Numbered from the stretch's first letter, positions 54,815-64,000 are shown. The stretch is 64,000 bases of DNA from Pseudomonas promysalinigenes (GCF_014269025.2 NZ_CP077094.1:3224001-3288000); one strand, 5' to 3'. Translations and numbers: made by a program. Notes: generated from the letters alone by a model not told the origin.

Positions 54815-56035
54815 ATGCGCCGCGTCGTTATCACTGGTCTGGGCATCGTATCGTGCCTGGGCAATGACAAAGCTACCGTCACCGAAAACCTGCGCAACAG
54901 CCGTCCGGGTATCCGTTACAACCCGGAATACAAGGAACAGGGGCTGCGTAGCCAGGTTTCCGGCTCCATCGACCTGAACCTCGAAGAACTGATCGACCGT
55001 AAGGTCTACCGCTTCGTTGGCCACGCCGCTGCCTACGCCTACCTGGCGATGCAGGACGCGATCAAGGACGCCGGCCTGACTGAAGAGCAGGTATCCAACC
55101 CACGCACTGGCCTGGTGGCCGGTTCTGGCGGCGCTTCGACCCTGAACCAGATGGAAGCGCTGGACACCCTGCGTGAAAAAGGCGTCAAGCGTGTTGGCCC
55201 GTATCGCGTAACGCGCACCATGGGCAGCACCGTGTCGGCATGCCTGGCCACTCCGTTCAAGATCAAGGGCATCAACTACTCGATCTCGTCGGCCTGCGCC
55301 ACATCGGCTCACTGCATCGGCACCGCCCTGGAGCAAATCCAGTGGGGCAAACAGGACATCGTCTTCGCCGGTGGCGGTGAAGAAGAGCACTGGAGCCAGT
55401 CGTTCCTGTTCGACGCCATGGGCGCCCTGTCGACCAAGCGCAATGATACCCCCGAACAGGCCTCGCGTGCCTACGACGCCGATCGTGATGGCTTCGTCAT
55501 CGCAGGCGGTGGTGGCATGGTAGTGGTCGAGGAGCTGGAACATGCCCTGGCCCGCGGCGCGAAGATCTACGCCGAAATCGTCGGTTATGGCGCCACTTCC
55601 GATGGCTACGACATGGTCGCGCCAAGCGGCGAAGGTGCTATTCGTTGCATGCAGCAGGCGCTGTCCACCGTCGACACCCCTATCGACTACCTCAATACCC
55701 ACGGCACTTCGACCCCGGTCGGTGACGTTGCGGAAATGAAAGGCGTGCGTGAAGTATTCGGCGACAAGGCACCGAAGATCAGCTCGACCAAGAGCTTGTC
55801 GGGCCACTCCCTGGGCGCTGCCGGCGTGCACGAGGCGATCTATTGCCTGCTGATGATGGAAAACAACTTCATCGCCGGCTCCGCCAACATCGACGAGCTG
55901 GACCCTGAGGTCGCCGACCTGCCAGTGCTGCGCAAAACCGAAGAAAACGCCAAGATCGATACGGTCATGAGCAACAGCTTCGGCTTCGGCGGCACCAACG
56001 CCACCCTGGTGCTCAAGCGCTGGACCGGCAAGTAA
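54815..56035 (+). CDS. fabB: 3-oxoacyl-ACP synthase I FabB
   Basis: Beta-ketoacyl-ACP synthase I (406 aa) that elongates the cis-3-decenoyl product of FabA. The active site cysteine is Cys161 in [12 protein letters not shown], and the two catalytic histidines lie in [11 protein letters not shown] and [11 protein letters not shown]. It forms the fabAB operon, closed by a terminator at 56063. Confidence 0.97.
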   Translation: MRRVVITGLGIVSCLGNDKATVTENLRNSRPGIRYNPEYKEQGLRSQVSGSIDLNLEELIDRKVYRFVGHAAAYAYLAMQDAIKDAGLTEEQVSNPRTGLVAGSGGASTLNQMEALDTLREKGVKRVGPYRVTRTMGSTVSACLATPFKIKGINYSISSACATSAHCIGTALEQIQWGKQDIVFAGGGEEEHWSQSFLFDAMGALSTKRNDTPEQASRAYDADRDGFVIAGGGGMVVVEELEHALARGAKIYAEIVGYGATSDGYDMVAPSGEGAIRCMQQALSTVDTPIDYLNTHGTSTPVGDVAEMKGVREVFGDKAPKISSTKSLSGHSLGAAGVHEAIYCLLMMENNFIAGSANIDELDPEVADLPVLRKTEENAKIDTVMSNSFGFGGTNATLVLKRWTGK

Positions 56036-56062
56036 CAGCCCGCAGCAGTTAGCTGTACTGAG

Positions 56063-56087
56063 CGCCCCGACTGGTTCGGGGCGTTTT
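56063..56087 (+). terminator. Intrinsic terminator after fabB
   Basis: CGCCCCGA-CTGG-TTCGGGGCG followed by TTTT. The T-run reaches the stop codon of the convergent amidohydrolase gene (56087-56089), so the two genes share their 3' boundary. The stem may serve both strands. Confidence 0.8.
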
Positions 56088-57094
56088 CATTTGCGGTGCT
56101 TGGGCAATACGGCCAGAAAATTGTCCCTTGCCACTTTGTTCGCCACCTCCTCCGGCAATGCATCCAGAAACGGTTTGAAACCCTGCATCTGCTCGCCAAG
56201 ACTACCGAACCGCCCCACCACATCCGACCCCAGCATGAATCGATCCGGATGACGCTCGACCAGCGCGACCCAGTCCGGGCTCGGCACACCGTGTTCATCC
56301 AGTAGGTACGGCTGTAACACGCTCCACGATAAATCCACGTAGAGGTTGGGATAGTCAGCCAGCAGTCGCGTCAGTACTGGCAGGAGAAAGTCCATCCGAG
56401 TCTGATGCCGATGGATCTCTGCGCTACTGCCCGCATGGGCCCAGATGAAGCGGGTATGCGGATGATTGCGCAATGGCTCTTCCAGCTCAGCCAGGTACAG
56501 CGGGTTACGTTCACGCTTTGAAGTGATGTTCGAGTGCAGCAACACCGGCATGTCCCGCTCCGCGGCCAGGTGATAGATACGCGCCATGGCCTCGTTGTTG
56601 GCCCTGGGCGTTTCGCCGCTGGTCAACGCAGTCAGGTCGTCATGACGTGTGAATACTTCGCCAATGCCCTGCCACAGCTCAGGATCGAGGTCGAGCATAC
56701 GCTCGATATGGCTCACGGCATTCTTGTCCACCGGGTTGAAACCGCTTAGAAACGGATGGAAGCGCTTTCTCTGTTCGGGCGCAAGCCTGTTCAGCGCAGC
56801 CGCTACGTAGGTATCGGTGGCACTGTACCAATAGGCGTCGGCGTCATCACCGGCGTAATAGCGCGGGCGCTTGGGTTCGTCTTCATGCCATTTCTTGGCC
56901 ACTGGGATTCCCGAAATCATCGCATGCTCAACGCCCGCCTGGTCCATGGCCTTGATGAGCGCTGCCATGCCTTCGGTTTCCTGAAAGAAGTCTACGTAAT
57001 GCAGGTGCGCATCACTGTACTGGTAGTCACGAGCCTGGGCCGCCTGGCTTAGCCAGCCAGACAACAGCATGCAGGCCAGCGTTCTTGCAATCAT
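56087..57094 (-). CDS. Exported amidohydrolase-family protein (335 aa)
   Basis: Predicted metal-dependent hydrolase of the amidohydrolase-related TIM-barrel family (PF04909) with an N-terminal signal peptide (LACMLLSGWLSQAAQARD), placing it in the periplasm. The metal-site features DAHLHYVDF, LLHSNITS and FIWAHAGSSAE are visible. The start at 57094 has GAGGAGG upstream and gives a proper signal peptide; the longer frame does not. Export is unusual for this family, whose members mostly act in the cytoplasm. Substrate unknown (a lactone or decarboxylation substrate would fit relatives). Confidence 0.85.
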   Translation of the reverse strand: MIARTLACMLLSGWLSQAAQARDYQYSDAHLHYVDFFQETEGMAALIKAMDQAGVEHAMISGIPVAKKWHEDEPKRPRYYAGDDADAYWYSATDTYVAAALNRLAPEQRKRFHPFLSGFNPVDKNAVSHIERMLDLDPELWQGIGEVFTRHDDLTALTSGETPRANNEAMARIYHLAAERDMPVLLHSNITSKRERNPLYLAELEEPLRNHPHTRFIWAHAGSSAEIHRHQTRMDFLLPVLTRLLADYPNLYVDLSWSVLQPYLLDEHGVPSPDWVALVERHPDRFMLGSDVVGRFGSLGEQMQGFKPFLDALPEEVANKVARDNFLAVLPKHRK

Positions 57095-57205
57095 GGGCGC
57101 CCTCCTCCTCAGTTTTGAAAAGGGTAGACCGAACAGGCCGCGCATCGGTTCAGCAGCGCCCAGGAAACCGCTATGCTGGGCGTATGCCACTTTCTGGAGC
57201 CGAGC

Positions 57206-58087
57206 ATGAGTAGTCCACTGATCATCCGCCCACGCGCCGAATCGGTGGAAGGCCAGCCGATTCTGCGCCCGCTGCCTTCAGCACAGTGCCGCAGCGTCGG
57301 GCCGTTCGTGTTCTTCGACCACATGCTCAAGACCGACTATGCGCCGGGCCAGGGCATGGACATTCGCCAACACCCGCATATCGGCCTGTCGACCCTCACC
57401 TTCCTGTTCGAAGGCGCGCTTGTGCACAAGGACAGCCTAGGCTCGGAACAACGCGTACTGCCAGGTGATGTGAGCTGGATGACTGCCGGCAAAGGTGTAG
57501 CGCATGTCGAACGCACACCAGCAGACGCCCTGGCCCAGGGCTCGCGCTTGCATGGGCTGCAGGTATGGCTGGCCTCACCAAAAGCACTCGAGCAGGGCGA
57601 GCCGAGTTACCACCACCACCCAGCGGCAACCCTCCCGGTCAGTGACAACCTAGGCGTACGTATCTGCATGATTGCTGGTAACGGCTTTTGCCTAGAATCG
57701 CCGGTGCAGGTGCTCTCCCCTACCCTTTATGCGCACGTGCTCATGCAGCCTGCCGCTACCTTGGTCGTGCCTGACGAACATGCCCAGCGGGCGCTGTATC
57801 TGCTCGACGGCGAGCTGTGGATGGACAGCGATCGGATAGAGGCTTGCAGCCTGATTCTGTTACCACAAGGGCAGGAGGTCACACTCTATGCCGAGCAAAC
57901 ATGCCAGCTGGTGCTGATTGGTGGCGCGCCATTGGACGGCCCGCGGCGGATGAACTGGAATTTTGTGGCCAGTGACCCAGAACTGATCGAGCAAGCTCGG
58001 GTCAGGTGGGCTGCCGGCGATTGGCCGGTGGTGCCGGGCGAAACATCGAGGATTGAGCTACCGCATGGAACCAGGGCCGCTTCATAG
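57206..58087 (+). CDS. Pirin family protein (293 aa)
   Basis: Bicupin protein of the pirin family, related to quercetin dioxygenases and to regulatory pirins. The N-terminal cupin has the metal motif DIRQHPHIGLST (two histidines), with EGALVHKDSLGS and GKGVAHVERTP supplying the others. The start at 57206 has GGAG 7 bases upstream. It is divergent from the exported amidohydrolase with 111 bp between them. Role (quercetinase or regulator) cannot be told from sequence. Confidence 0.92.
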   Translation: MSSPLIIRPRAESVEGQPILRPLPSAQCRSVGPFVFFDHMLKTDYAPGQGMDIRQHPHIGLSTLTFLFEGALVHKDSLGSEQRVLPGDVSWMTAGKGVAHVERTPADALAQGSRLHGLQVWLASPKALEQGEPSYHHHPAATLPVSDNLGVRICMIAGNGFCLESPVQVLSPTLYAHVLMQPAATLVVPDEHAQRALYLLDGELWMDSDRIEACSLILLPQGQEVTLYAEQTCQLVLIGGAPLDGPRRMNWNFVASDPELIEQARVRWAAGDWPVVPGETSRIELPHGTRAAS

Positions 58088-58129
58088 CCCATTCGCGGTC
58101 TAACCCGTGAATGGGCTGCAAGGCAGCCC
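58086..58129. terminator. Double stem-loop between pirin and dienelactone hydrolase genes
   Basis: AGCCCATTCGCGG pairs with CCCGTGAATGGGCT, and the overlapping GGGCTGC-AAG-GCAGCCC makes a second stem. The genes converge here, so it is probably a bidirectional terminator; the core TTCGCGGxxTAACCC also resembles the P. putida REP sequence. Confidence 0.6.
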
Positions 58130-58138
58130 CATGCGGTA

Positions 58139-58864
58139 TCAGCGCTGGAATACTTCGCTGAGCAGGTTGTGCATCGAGCGGAACGCCCGCTCCGAAGTGC
58201 GGCGATCGTACTGCATCTTGCCAGGCACATTGGCATTCGGGTCGGTGAACGAATGCACCGCGCCACCATAGCTCAACAGTTGCCAATCGACCTTGGCCGC
58301 GGTCATTTCCTCTTCGAATGCTGGCAGTTGCTCCTTCGGCACCAACGGGTCGGCAGCCCCATGCAATACGAGCACGGAACCGTTGATACGCTTGGCGTCT
58401 TCAGGGTTGGGGGTATCCAGAGTGCCGTGGAACGACACCGCCGCTTTCAGGTCGGCACCGCTGCGGGCCAACTCGAGGGCACAGCAACCTCCGAAGCAGA
58501 AACCGAAGGCTGCCACTTTACCCGGCTCAAGCAGCGCTTTGGACTGGCCCAGCAACTGGTCCAGTGCCTCTTTCATGCGCTTGCGCAGTTCACCACGGTC
58601 ATTCTTCAAGGGCATCATTGCCGCCCCTGCCTCCTCGGCGTTCGACGGGCGAACCGACTGCCCATACAGGTCGGCGATCAGCACCACGTAGCCTTTCTCG
58701 GCCACTTCCTTGGCGATACGCTCGGCACCTTCGGCGATCCCCATCCAGTTTGGCGCCATCACCAAGCCCGGACGGCCCAGGGCCCCTGGCTCGTAGACCA
58801 AGCGGCTTTCATAGGTCCTGCCAGACAGGTGATACACCAGTGATTCGACGATTACCTTGCTCAT
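58139..58864 (-). CDS. Dienelactone hydrolase family protein (241 aa)
   Basis: Alpha/beta hydrolase of the dienelactone hydrolase family. The nucleophile is a cysteine in AAFGFCFGGCCALEL, the acid lies in GAADPLVPKEQ, and the histidine is in GGAVHSFTDPNAN, so the Cys-Asp-His triad is complete. The start at 58864 has AAGGAG about 7 bases upstream. No chlorocatechol or other aromatic ring-cleavage gene is near, so a general esterase or lactonase role is more likely than true dienelactone hydrolysis. Confidence 0.9.
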   Translation of the reverse strand: MSKVIVESLVYHLSGRTYESRLVYEPGALGRPGLVMAPNWMGIAEGAERIAKEVAEKGYVVLIADLYGQSVRPSNAEEAGAAMMPLKNDRGELRKRMKEALDQLLGQSKALLEPGKVAAFGFCFGGCCALELARSGADLKAAVSFHGTLDTPNPEDAKRINGSVLVLHGAADPLVPKEQLPAFEEEMTAAKVDWQLLSYGGAVHSFTDPNANVPGKMQYDRRTSERAFRSMHNLLSEVFQR

Positions 58865-58907
58865 CAAGCACTCCTTAGGCATTTTGGGGCAACGACATCC
58901 CGCCATG

Positions 58908-58933
58908 AAAAAAGCCCGCCGAAGCGGGCTTTG
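58908..58933 (-). terminator. Intrinsic terminator of htpG
   Basis: Read on the minus strand, AAAGCCCGC-TTCG-GCGGGCTTTTTTC is a strong UUCG-capped stem with T-run, 13 bp after the htpG stop. Confidence 0.85.
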
Positions 58934-58945
58934 TGATGCATCAAC

Positions 58946-60853
58946 TCAAGCAGATAGCTCGACCAGTAGCTTGTTCAGGCGACGAACGTAAGCCGCCGGG
59001 TCCTTCAAGCTGTCACCGGCCGCCAGGGCGGCTTGATCGAAGAGAATGTGCGACAGCTCAGCGAACCGGTCTTCACTCTGCTCGTGGTCGAGCTTCTCGA
59101 TCAACGGGTGAGTTGGGTTGAACTCGAAGATCGGCTTGGACTCAGGCACCTTCTGGCCGCTGGCTTCCAGGATCTGGCGCATCTGCAGGCCCAGGTCCTG
59201 CTCGCCGATGGCCAGGATCGCAGGCGAGTCAGTCAGGCGGTGGGAAACACGCACCTCTGCCACGCTGTCACCCAGTGCACCTTTGAGGCGCTCGACCAGG
59301 CCCTCTTTGTCCTTGGCCACTTCTTCCTGTGCTTTCTTGTCCTCTTCCGAGTCCAGCTTGCCCAGGTCCAGGTCGCCGCGTGCAACGTCAACGAACGCCT
59401 TGCCGTCGAACTCGTTCAGGTAGCTCATCAGCCACTCGTCGATGCGGTCGGTCAGCAGCAGTACCTCGATGCCCTTTTTGCGGAAGACTTCCAAGTGCGG
59501 GCTGTTCTTGACCTGCGCGTAGGACTCGCCGGTGAGGTAGTAGATCTTGTCCTGACCTTCCTTGGCACGAGCCAGGTAGTCAGCCAGCGACACGCTCTGC
59601 TCGCCGCTGTCGTCCTGAGTGGACGCAAAGCGCAGCAGGCCGGCAATCTTTTCTTTGTTGGCGAAGTCTTCTGCAGGGCCTTCTTTGAGCACTTGGCCAA
59701 AGTTCTTCCAGAAGCCCTTGTACTGCTCAGGCTCGTTCTTGGCCAGCTTCTCGAGCATGTCCAATACGCGCTTGGTCAGCGCAGTCTTCATCGAGTCGAT
59801 GATCGGGTCTTTCTGCAGAATTTCGCGAGACACGTTCAGCGACAGGTCGTTGGAATCGACCACACCCTTGATAAAGCGCAGGTACAACGGCAGGAACGAC
59901 TCGGCCTGGTCCATGATGAACACGCGCTGCACATACAGCTTCAGGCCGCGAGGTGCTTCGCGCTGATACAGGTCGAACGGGGCGCGAGCAGGCACGTACA
60001 GCAGCGAGTTGTATTCGAGCTTGCCTTCGACCTTGTTGTGGCTCCAGGTCAGCGGGTTCTCGAAATCATGACCGATGTGCTTGTAGAACTCCTGGTATTC
60101 CTCGTCCTTGACCTCAGAGCGGGAGCGGGTCCACAAAGCGCTGGCGCGGTTGACGGTTTCCCATTCCTGGGCAGGCTGCTCTTCACCCTCGGCAGCTTCA
60201 GGCTGCTCCTTGGGCAATTCGATCGGCAAGGCGATGTGGTCGGAGTACTTCTTGACCACATTACGCAGGCGCCAACCATCGGCGAATTCCTGCTCGTCTT
60301 TTTTCAGGTGCAGAACGATACGGGTGCCGCGCTGGGGCTTGTCGATGGTTGCAACTTCGAACTCGCCTTCACCTTTGGAAGACCAGTGCACACCTTCAGC
60401 GGCAGGCAAACCGGCACGGCGGCTGTAGACATCGACCTTGTCGGCGACGATGAACGCCGAGTAGAAGCCAACGCCGAACTGACCGATCAGGTGCGAATCC
60501 TTCTTCTGATCGCCGGTGAGGTTCTTCATGAAGTCAGCGGTGCCCGACTTGGCGATGGTGCCCAGGTGAGCAATCACATCTTCACGGCTCATGCCGATGC
60601 CGTTGTCTTCGAGGGTCACAGTGCCGGCCTGCTTGTCGAAGCTCAGACGGATCTTCAGGTCGGCATCGCCCTCGAGCAGCTCTGGCTTGGCCAGGGCTTC
60701 GAAGCGCAGTTTGTCGGCAGCGTCGGAGGCGTTGGAGATCAGCTCACGCAGAAAGATCTCTTTGTTCGAGTACAGCGAATGGATCATGAGGTGCAGCAGT
60801 TGCTTCACCTCGGTCTGGAAGCCCAGCGTTTCTTTTTGAGTCTCCACACTCAT
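58946..60853 (-). CDS. htpG: Molecular chaperone HtpG (Hsp90)
   Basis: Cytosolic Hsp90-type ATPase chaperone (635 aa). The GHKL ATP-binding domain opens with [20 protein letters not shown] and [11 protein letters not shown] and carries [11 protein letters not shown] and [11 protein letters not shown]; middle and dimerisation domains follow. The start at 60853 ([20 protein letters not shown]) is the family N-terminus; a TTG three codons earlier was rejected. No sigma-32 consensus could be found upstream. Confidence 0.97.
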   Translation of the reverse strand: MSVETQKETLGFQTEVKQLLHLMIHSLYSNKEIFLRELISNASDAADKLRFEALAKPELLEGDADLKIRLSFDKQAGTVTLEDNGIGMSREDVIAHLGTIAKSGTADFMKNLTGDQKKDSHLIGQFGVGFYSAFIVADKVDVYSRRAGLPAAEGVHWSSKGEGEFEVATIDKPQRGTRIVLHLKKDEQEFADGWRLRNVVKKYSDHIALPIELPKEQPEAAEGEEQPAQEWETVNRASALWTRSRSEVKDEEYQEFYKHIGHDFENPLTWSHNKVEGKLEYNSLLYVPARAPFDLYQREAPRGLKLYVQRVFIMDQAESFLPLYLRFIKGVVDSNDLSLNVSREILQKDPIIDSMKTALTKRVLDMLEKLAKNEPEQYKGFWKNFGQVLKEGPAEDFANKEKIAGLLRFASTQDDSGEQSVSLADYLARAKEGQDKIYYLTGESYAQVKNSPHLEVFRKKGIEVLLLTDRIDEWLMSYLNEFDGKAFVDVARGDLDLGKLDSEEDKKAQEEVAKDKEGLVERLKGALGDSVAEVRVSHRLTDSPAILAIGEQDLGLQMRQILEASGQKVPESKPIFEFNPTHPLIEKLDHEQSEDRFAELSHILFDQAALAAGDSLKDPAAYVRRLNKLLVELSA

Positions 60854-60922
60854 GGTCTTCAAAACTCCGATCTGATGGCAATGGCGCCTGGCGGCCGGTA
60901 TGGCCTGCTTTAACGGCGGATG

Positions 60923-61405
60923 TCATGCAGATGGGGGCTGCCCGGACGATTTCAAGGGCTTTTGCGGTTCGATCTTGAAATGTGCACGCGCGGTGGCGAT
61001 CGGCGAATGTCGGTCAGCCTGCCAGGCGGTGATGGCCACGTTGGTTACCCGCCGCCCCTGACGGAACAACTGGCATTGGGCGTAGGTGTCGCGAAAATGC
61101 CCGGCACGCAGGTAGTCGATGGAAAAATCGATGATTTTCGGAATGCTCGCGCTTTCGCTGTAGACAAGCAGGTAAAGCGCCGCAGCAAGCTCCATGAAAC
61201 CCGCGATGACACCACCATGAATGGCCGGCAGCAAGGGGTTGCCAATGTTGCGCTGACTGGCTGGTAGGCAAAACAGCAGGTCGTCGCCCTCACGCTGGCA
61301 CTGAATACCGATAAGGCCGGCATAGGGGATCAAGCCTAGCAACGGCTCGTACTCACCACGTGCATGGGCAGCGTTCAGTTGCAACCGGACGTCTTCAGGG
61401 ATCAT
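60923..61405 (-). CDS. Hotdog-fold thioesterase, PaaI family (160 aa), copy 1
   Basis: Predicted acyl-CoA thioesterase of the PaaI/4HBT type. The helix after the catalytic loop reads HGGVIAGFMELAAALYLL, as in the family, with LPASQRNIGNP before it. The start at 61405 overlaps the end of the following hotdog gene by four bases. The pair is therefore translationally coupled, and the two proteins may form a heteromer or act on different chain lengths. Substrate unknown. Confidence 0.85.
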   Translation of the reverse strand: MIPEDVRLQLNAAHARGEYEPLLGLIPYAGLIGIQCQREGDDLLFCLPASQRNIGNPLLPAIHGGVIAGFMELAAALYLLVYSESASIPKIIDFSIDYLRAGHFRDTYAQCQLFRQGRRVTNVAITAWQADRHSPIATARAHFKIEPQKPLKSSGQPPSA

Positions 61406-61878
61406 GCGCCACCCTCCTTGAGACTGTTACCGAAGCGGATGCCCCCTTTGATCTCCTGACCCAGGCGCATGAAGGTGCCCACAACATGGCAGATTGGCTG
61501 GCCAGGGTCGTCCTGATAGGCGGTGCCACGGGTGAAGATCACGTCGCGTGTCACTCTATAACATTGAGCATGCCCGTAGATTGGCTTGCCGGGTAACGCG
61601 CCATGCATGTAGTCGATACGCAGGTCCAGTGTCGGGCATACCTCGAAACGTGGCAGTACGCACAACGTGGCCATCCCACAGGTTGTATCCATCAGGGTGG
61701 TCAATGCCCCGCCGTGTACCGCGCCCGTCTGCGGGTTGCCGACGATTGCCGGGGACCAGGGCATGACCAGCGTCATCCCCTCACTGTCGGCATGGGCCAC
61801 GCGCATGTCCAACAACCGACAGTGACTTAATGCTGAAAGAAAACGTTCGGCCATGGCCGGCAAGCTTGAATCGTTCAT
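61402..61878 (-). CDS. Hotdog-fold thioesterase, PaaI family (158 aa), copy 2
   Basis: Second PaaI-type thioesterase, the first gene of the pair in transcription order. Its conserved block is GAVHGGALTTLMDTTCGMAT, preceded by the acid VGNPQTGAVH region. It is only distantly similar to the downstream copy (60923-61405), so this is an old duplication or unrelated pairing. The start at 61878 is the only sensible one. It lies 152 bp from the lipoprotein gene on the opposite strand. Confidence 0.85.
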   Translation of the reverse strand: MNDSSLPAMAERFLSALSHCRLLDMRVAHADSEGMTLVMPWSPAIVGNPQTGAVHGGALTTLMDTTCGMATLCVLPRFEVCPTLDLRIDYMHGALPGKPIYGHAQCYRVTRDVIFTRGTAYQDDPGQPICHVVGTFMRLGQEIKGGIRFGNSLKEGGA

Positions 61879-62030
61879 ACGCTGTTTCCGTGATCACTGC
61901 CTTGACGGCATAAAACCAGTAAAAAGTCCATGTAGAACGGTGCGTTATATATCTTGAACGAATGCGGAACTTCTTCGGCAGGGCTGAACTCGAAGAAACA
62001 ACTCACTTATCACTAAGAGGAAACAACCCC

Positions 62031-62294
62031 ATGCGTAAACCTTTTGCTTTTGCTCTGATGCTGGCTGCTGCCATGGGCCTGGCTGCTTGCGATAAAGCGA
62101 GTGAAGACAAAGCCCAGGACGCACAAGAACACCGTGAACAAGCTCAGGAAAAGATGAGCGATGCTCAGGATAAGATGAACGACGCTGCCAAGGAAAATGC
62201 CGAAGCCGCCAAAGATCAGGCTGAAGCCGAGCAAAAGGCTGCCCAAGAGGCTGCCCCTGCGACTCCAGCTCCGACCGAACCTGCCAAGCAGTAA
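62031..62294 (+). CDS. Small alanine-rich lipoprotein (87 aa)
   Basis: Predicted lipoprotein with signal peptide ending in the lipobox LAAC (Cys20). The mature part is highly charged and helical, with repeated heptad-like units (AQEKMSDAQDKMNDAAKENA), probably a coiled coil, and ends in a Pro/Ala tail PATPAPTEPAKQ. It resembles small envelope lipoproteins of the Lpp/OprI kind in style but no family is certain. The start at 62031 has AGAGG upstream. A terminator follows at 62306. Confidence 0.85.
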   Translation: MRKPFAFALMLAAAMGLAACDKASEDKAQDAQEHREQAQEKMSDAQDKMNDAAKENAEAAKDQAEAEQKAAQEAAPATPAPTEPAKQ

Positions 62295-62305
62295 TTGGGT
62301 CCAAA

Positions 62306-62335
62306 CAAAAAAACCCGACATTGTCGGGTTTTTTT
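62306..62335 (+). terminator. Intrinsic terminator after the lipoprotein gene
   Basis: AAAAAACCCGACA-TTGTCGGGTTTTTTT, a perfect symmetrical stem with A- and T-runs, works on either strand. It lies between the lipoprotein gene and the convergent DUF599 gene. Confidence 0.85.
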
Positions 62336-62362
62336 GTGCCTGAGATTTAGCGATTAATCGAT

Positions 62363-63112
62363 TCAGTTAGTTATGCCGGAACTTTCTCTTGGCGTGTCGG
62401 TCGCTGGACTTTCAGTGGGTGTGAAGACCATAACGTCCAGTACATCGGAGTGAAACTCGCGGCGATACAAAATCAGAACCACCCCCACACTCATGACCAT
62501 GAATAGCCATGGGCTGATGAACCAGGTCAGCATGGCCATCCCAAAGTAATAAGAGCGCAGGCCCAAGTTGAACTGGTTGGCCGCCAGCGACAGCACGCGC
62601 GCTGCTCGAGAAGCAAAAGCCTTACGCTCCAGCTCATTGACCTGACGCTCACCGATCATCGGTGCAGACCCCACCAGCACGGCGGCAAAGTTGTATTGAC
62701 GCATGCACCAACTGAACGTGAAAAAGGCGTAGACGAAGACCAAGGCCAGGCACAGCAGCTTGATCTCGGACATTCCTTGCGAGGTCTGCTGCACCAGGGG
62801 TAGGTCTGCAAGCAACGACAGCGCGCGATCCGACGCCCCCAACACGGTCAGAATCCCTGCCAGGATAATCAGCGTGCTGGAGGCAAAGAATGAGGCGTTG
62901 CGCTCCAGGTTGCCGATAACGCTGGCATCTGCAATACGGTTGTCGCGCAGCAGCATGCGGCGCATCCAGTCTTCCCGGTACAAATGCAGCACACTGGCCA
63001 GGCAGGCAGTATCGCGCCCCTTCCAGATGGCATAGCGGGTGTAACCACCCCAGCAGACTACGAACCAGCAGACAGCCAGTAGGTTGTGAAGGTTGCTTTG
63101 GATGAAGTTCAT
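62363..63112 (-). CDS. DUF599 membrane protein (249 aa)
   Basis: Inner-membrane protein with about five hydrophobic segments, including LHNLLAVCWFVVCWGG at the N-terminus and LTWFISPWLFMVMSVGVVLI near the C-terminus. I recall this as the DUF599 family. The start at 63112 (MNFIQSNLHN) was chosen over a longer frame that would include the terminator upstream. It is on the same strand as brnQ, separated by a terminator. Function unknown. Confidence 0.82.
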   Translation of the reverse strand: MNFIQSNLHNLLAVCWFVVCWGGYTRYAIWKGRDTACLASVLHLYREDWMRRMLLRDNRIADASVIGNLERNASFFASSTLIILAGILTVLGASDRALSLLADLPLVQQTSQGMSEIKLLCLALVFVYAFFTFSWCMRQYNFAAVLVGSAPMIGERQVNELERKAFASRAARVLSLAANQFNLGLRSYYFGMAMLTWFISPWLFMVMSVGVVLILYRREFHSDVLDVMVFTPTESPATDTPRESSGITN

Positions 63113-63191
63113 GCAGATTTCCCGAGGGGCAGCACAAATACAAGTATCCGGGTTTCGACGTCCAACAGCGGCAAAAGGCACACCTGAAACG

Positions 63192-63228
63192 AAAAAGCCC
63201 CGCACCATTAGAGGTACGGGGCTTTCTT
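63192..63228 (-). terminator. Intrinsic terminator after brnQ
   Basis: On the minus strand, AAGCCCCGTACC and GGTGCGGGGCTT form a stem with one mismatch, followed by TTT. It lies between the brnQ stop (63292) and the DUF599 start, and thus ends the brnQ transcript. Confidence 0.8.
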
Positions 63229-63291
63229 CGTCTTGACCCTTGGCAGACAGCCTATGGCTTTTGGCCGGCGCCGCGCTCAGGCATCAACGGC

Positions 63292-64000
63292 TCATGCCAA
63301 GGCTTCGCGGGGCTTGCCCAGCATACGGTCGCACACCACTGCGCCAATCAGAGTCAACACCGACGGCACCAGCCAAGCCAGGCCTTGATCGCTCAGCGGC
63401 AAGTGTGCCAGGGCATCAGGCAGCACGTGGGCAATGTCGCTGCCCTTGATCGCATCGACGATCCCAAAGACCAGCGATACCAGCATTACCGGTGCCAGGA
63501 TGCGCGTAGGCGAATTCCACAGCTCTTTCACGAAGCTCAGCCCCACCACTACGATGCATGGCGGATAGATGGCGGTGAGGACCGGGATCGAGAACATGAT
63601 CAGCTTGGTCAGGCCCAGGTTGGAGATCAACAGCGAGAAGCCAGCCAGGATAACCACCAACGCACGGTACGACAACGGCAGCATCTGGCTGAAGTACTCC
63701 GCACAGGCACAGGTCAGGCCCACTGCGGTCACCAGGCACGCCAAGGCAATCAGCACCGCAAGGAAGCCGCTGCCCAGGGAGCCGAAGGTATGCTGCACGT
63801 AGGCATGCAGGACAGCGGCACCGTTAGTGGCTCCGGCGGCGATATCGTGACTACCGGCACCCAGGCGGAACAGGCTGATGTATACCAATGCCAAGCCGAC
63901 ACCGGCGATCAGGCCGGCGATAATGGCGTAGCGGGTGATCAGCTTGGGCGATTCGACACCACGCGAACGAATGGCGTTGACGATGACGATACCGAACACC
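63292..64000 (-). CDS. brnQ: Branched-chain amino acid transport protein BrnQ, N-terminus off the right edge
   Basis: Inner-membrane LIVCS-family carrier that imports leucine, isoleucine and valine with a cation. About 235 C-terminal codons are visible, with at least six hydrophobic helices and the conserved [20 protein letters not shown] and [20 protein letters not shown] segments. Complete members have about 430-440 residues, so roughly the first 200 lie beyond base 64000. Confidence 0.92.
   Translation of the reverse strand, partial: VFGIVIVNAIRSRGVESPKLITRYAIIAGLIAGVGLALVYISLFRLGAGSHDIAAGATNGAAVLHAYVQHTFGSLGSGFLAVLIALACLVTAVGLTCACAEYFSQMLPLSYRALVVILAGFSLLISNLGLTKLIMFSIPVLTAIYPPCIVVVGLSFVKELWNSPTRILAPVMLVSLVFGIVDAIKGSDIAHVLPDALAHLPLSDQGLAWLVPSVLTLIGAVVCDRMLGKPREALA

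Noticed and set aside
59033..60913. 626-codon open frame on the plus strand opposite htpG
   Set aside because: The minus strand encodes unmistakable Hsp90. Long antisense frames are common in GC-rich Pseudomonas genes; the translation has no family and follows htpG codon positions.
1..64000. CRISPR arrays, tRNA or rRNA genes, anti-phage systems
   Set aside because: No regularly spaced repeats, cloverleaf or rRNA-like sequences, or recognisable defence genes were seen on either strand.

Overview
The window is a GC-rich chromosomal segment of a fluorescent pseudomonad, most likely of the Pseudomonas putida group (P. putida / P. entomophila type). This rests on near-identity, from memory, of the flavin reductase at 15600-16160 with P. 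putida ChrR, on REP-type palindromes of the P. putida kind (18833-18862, 42930-42963), and on gene blocks usual for the genus: phnWX, rnhA-dnaQ, kdpFABC-DE, gpsA-DUF4389-sixA, fabAB and htpG. It is almost fully coding. I see no tRNA, rRNA, CRISPR array, insertion sequence, integrase or prophage gene. No stretch longer than about 180 bases lacks a gene.

Layout. 1-2240 (minus): a short-chain dehydrogenase cut by the left edge and an acyl-CoA synthetase, probably a fatty or branched acyl-CoA catabolic operon. 2363-11457 (minus): two tandem, paralogous, roughly 1,500-residue proteins with an N-terminal toxin-like region, leucine-rich repeats and a C-terminal NEL-type E3 ubiquitin ligase domain with a conserved CxD cysteine motif. 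This is the clearest accessory, host-directed locus. 11523-15542: an AraC regulator, then the 2-aminoethylphosphonate locus (LysR divergent from phnW-phnX). 15600-18768: chrR, a small conserved-type protein and a lysine/ornithine/arginine decarboxylase. 18924-23354: dnaQ-rnhA-methyltransferase (minus), divergent from gloB and mltD.

23509-30854 (plus): a YejABEF-type peptide importer with two tandem binding proteins. 30995-34891: a three-part fusion (APH-type kinase, degenerate M23 region, class III aminotransferase or phospho-lyase) and a LysR regulator. 34899-42796 (minus): the complete Kdp potassium system including the tiny kdpF. 42973-48997 (minus): envelope and small-hydrolase genes, sixA and gpsA. 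49150-54070 (plus): an overlapping operon of TonB-dependent receptor, periplasmic binding-type protein and hybrid sensor kinase, which looks like an outer-membrane-to-kinase sensing module. 54288-56035: fabA-fabB with a structured leader. 56087-64000: exported amidohydrolase, pirin, dienelactone hydrolase, htpG, two hotdog thioesterases, a small lipoprotein, a DUF599 membrane protein and brnQ cut by the right edge.

The most interesting items are the tandem NEL ligases, the kinase/M23/aminotransferase fusion with a 31-bp dyad upstream, and the TonB receptor-binding protein-hybrid kinase operon. Start codons were moved from the longest open frame where a ribosome binding site, signal peptide or overlap argued for it. 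All family assignments come from reading motifs and from memory; no database search was run.
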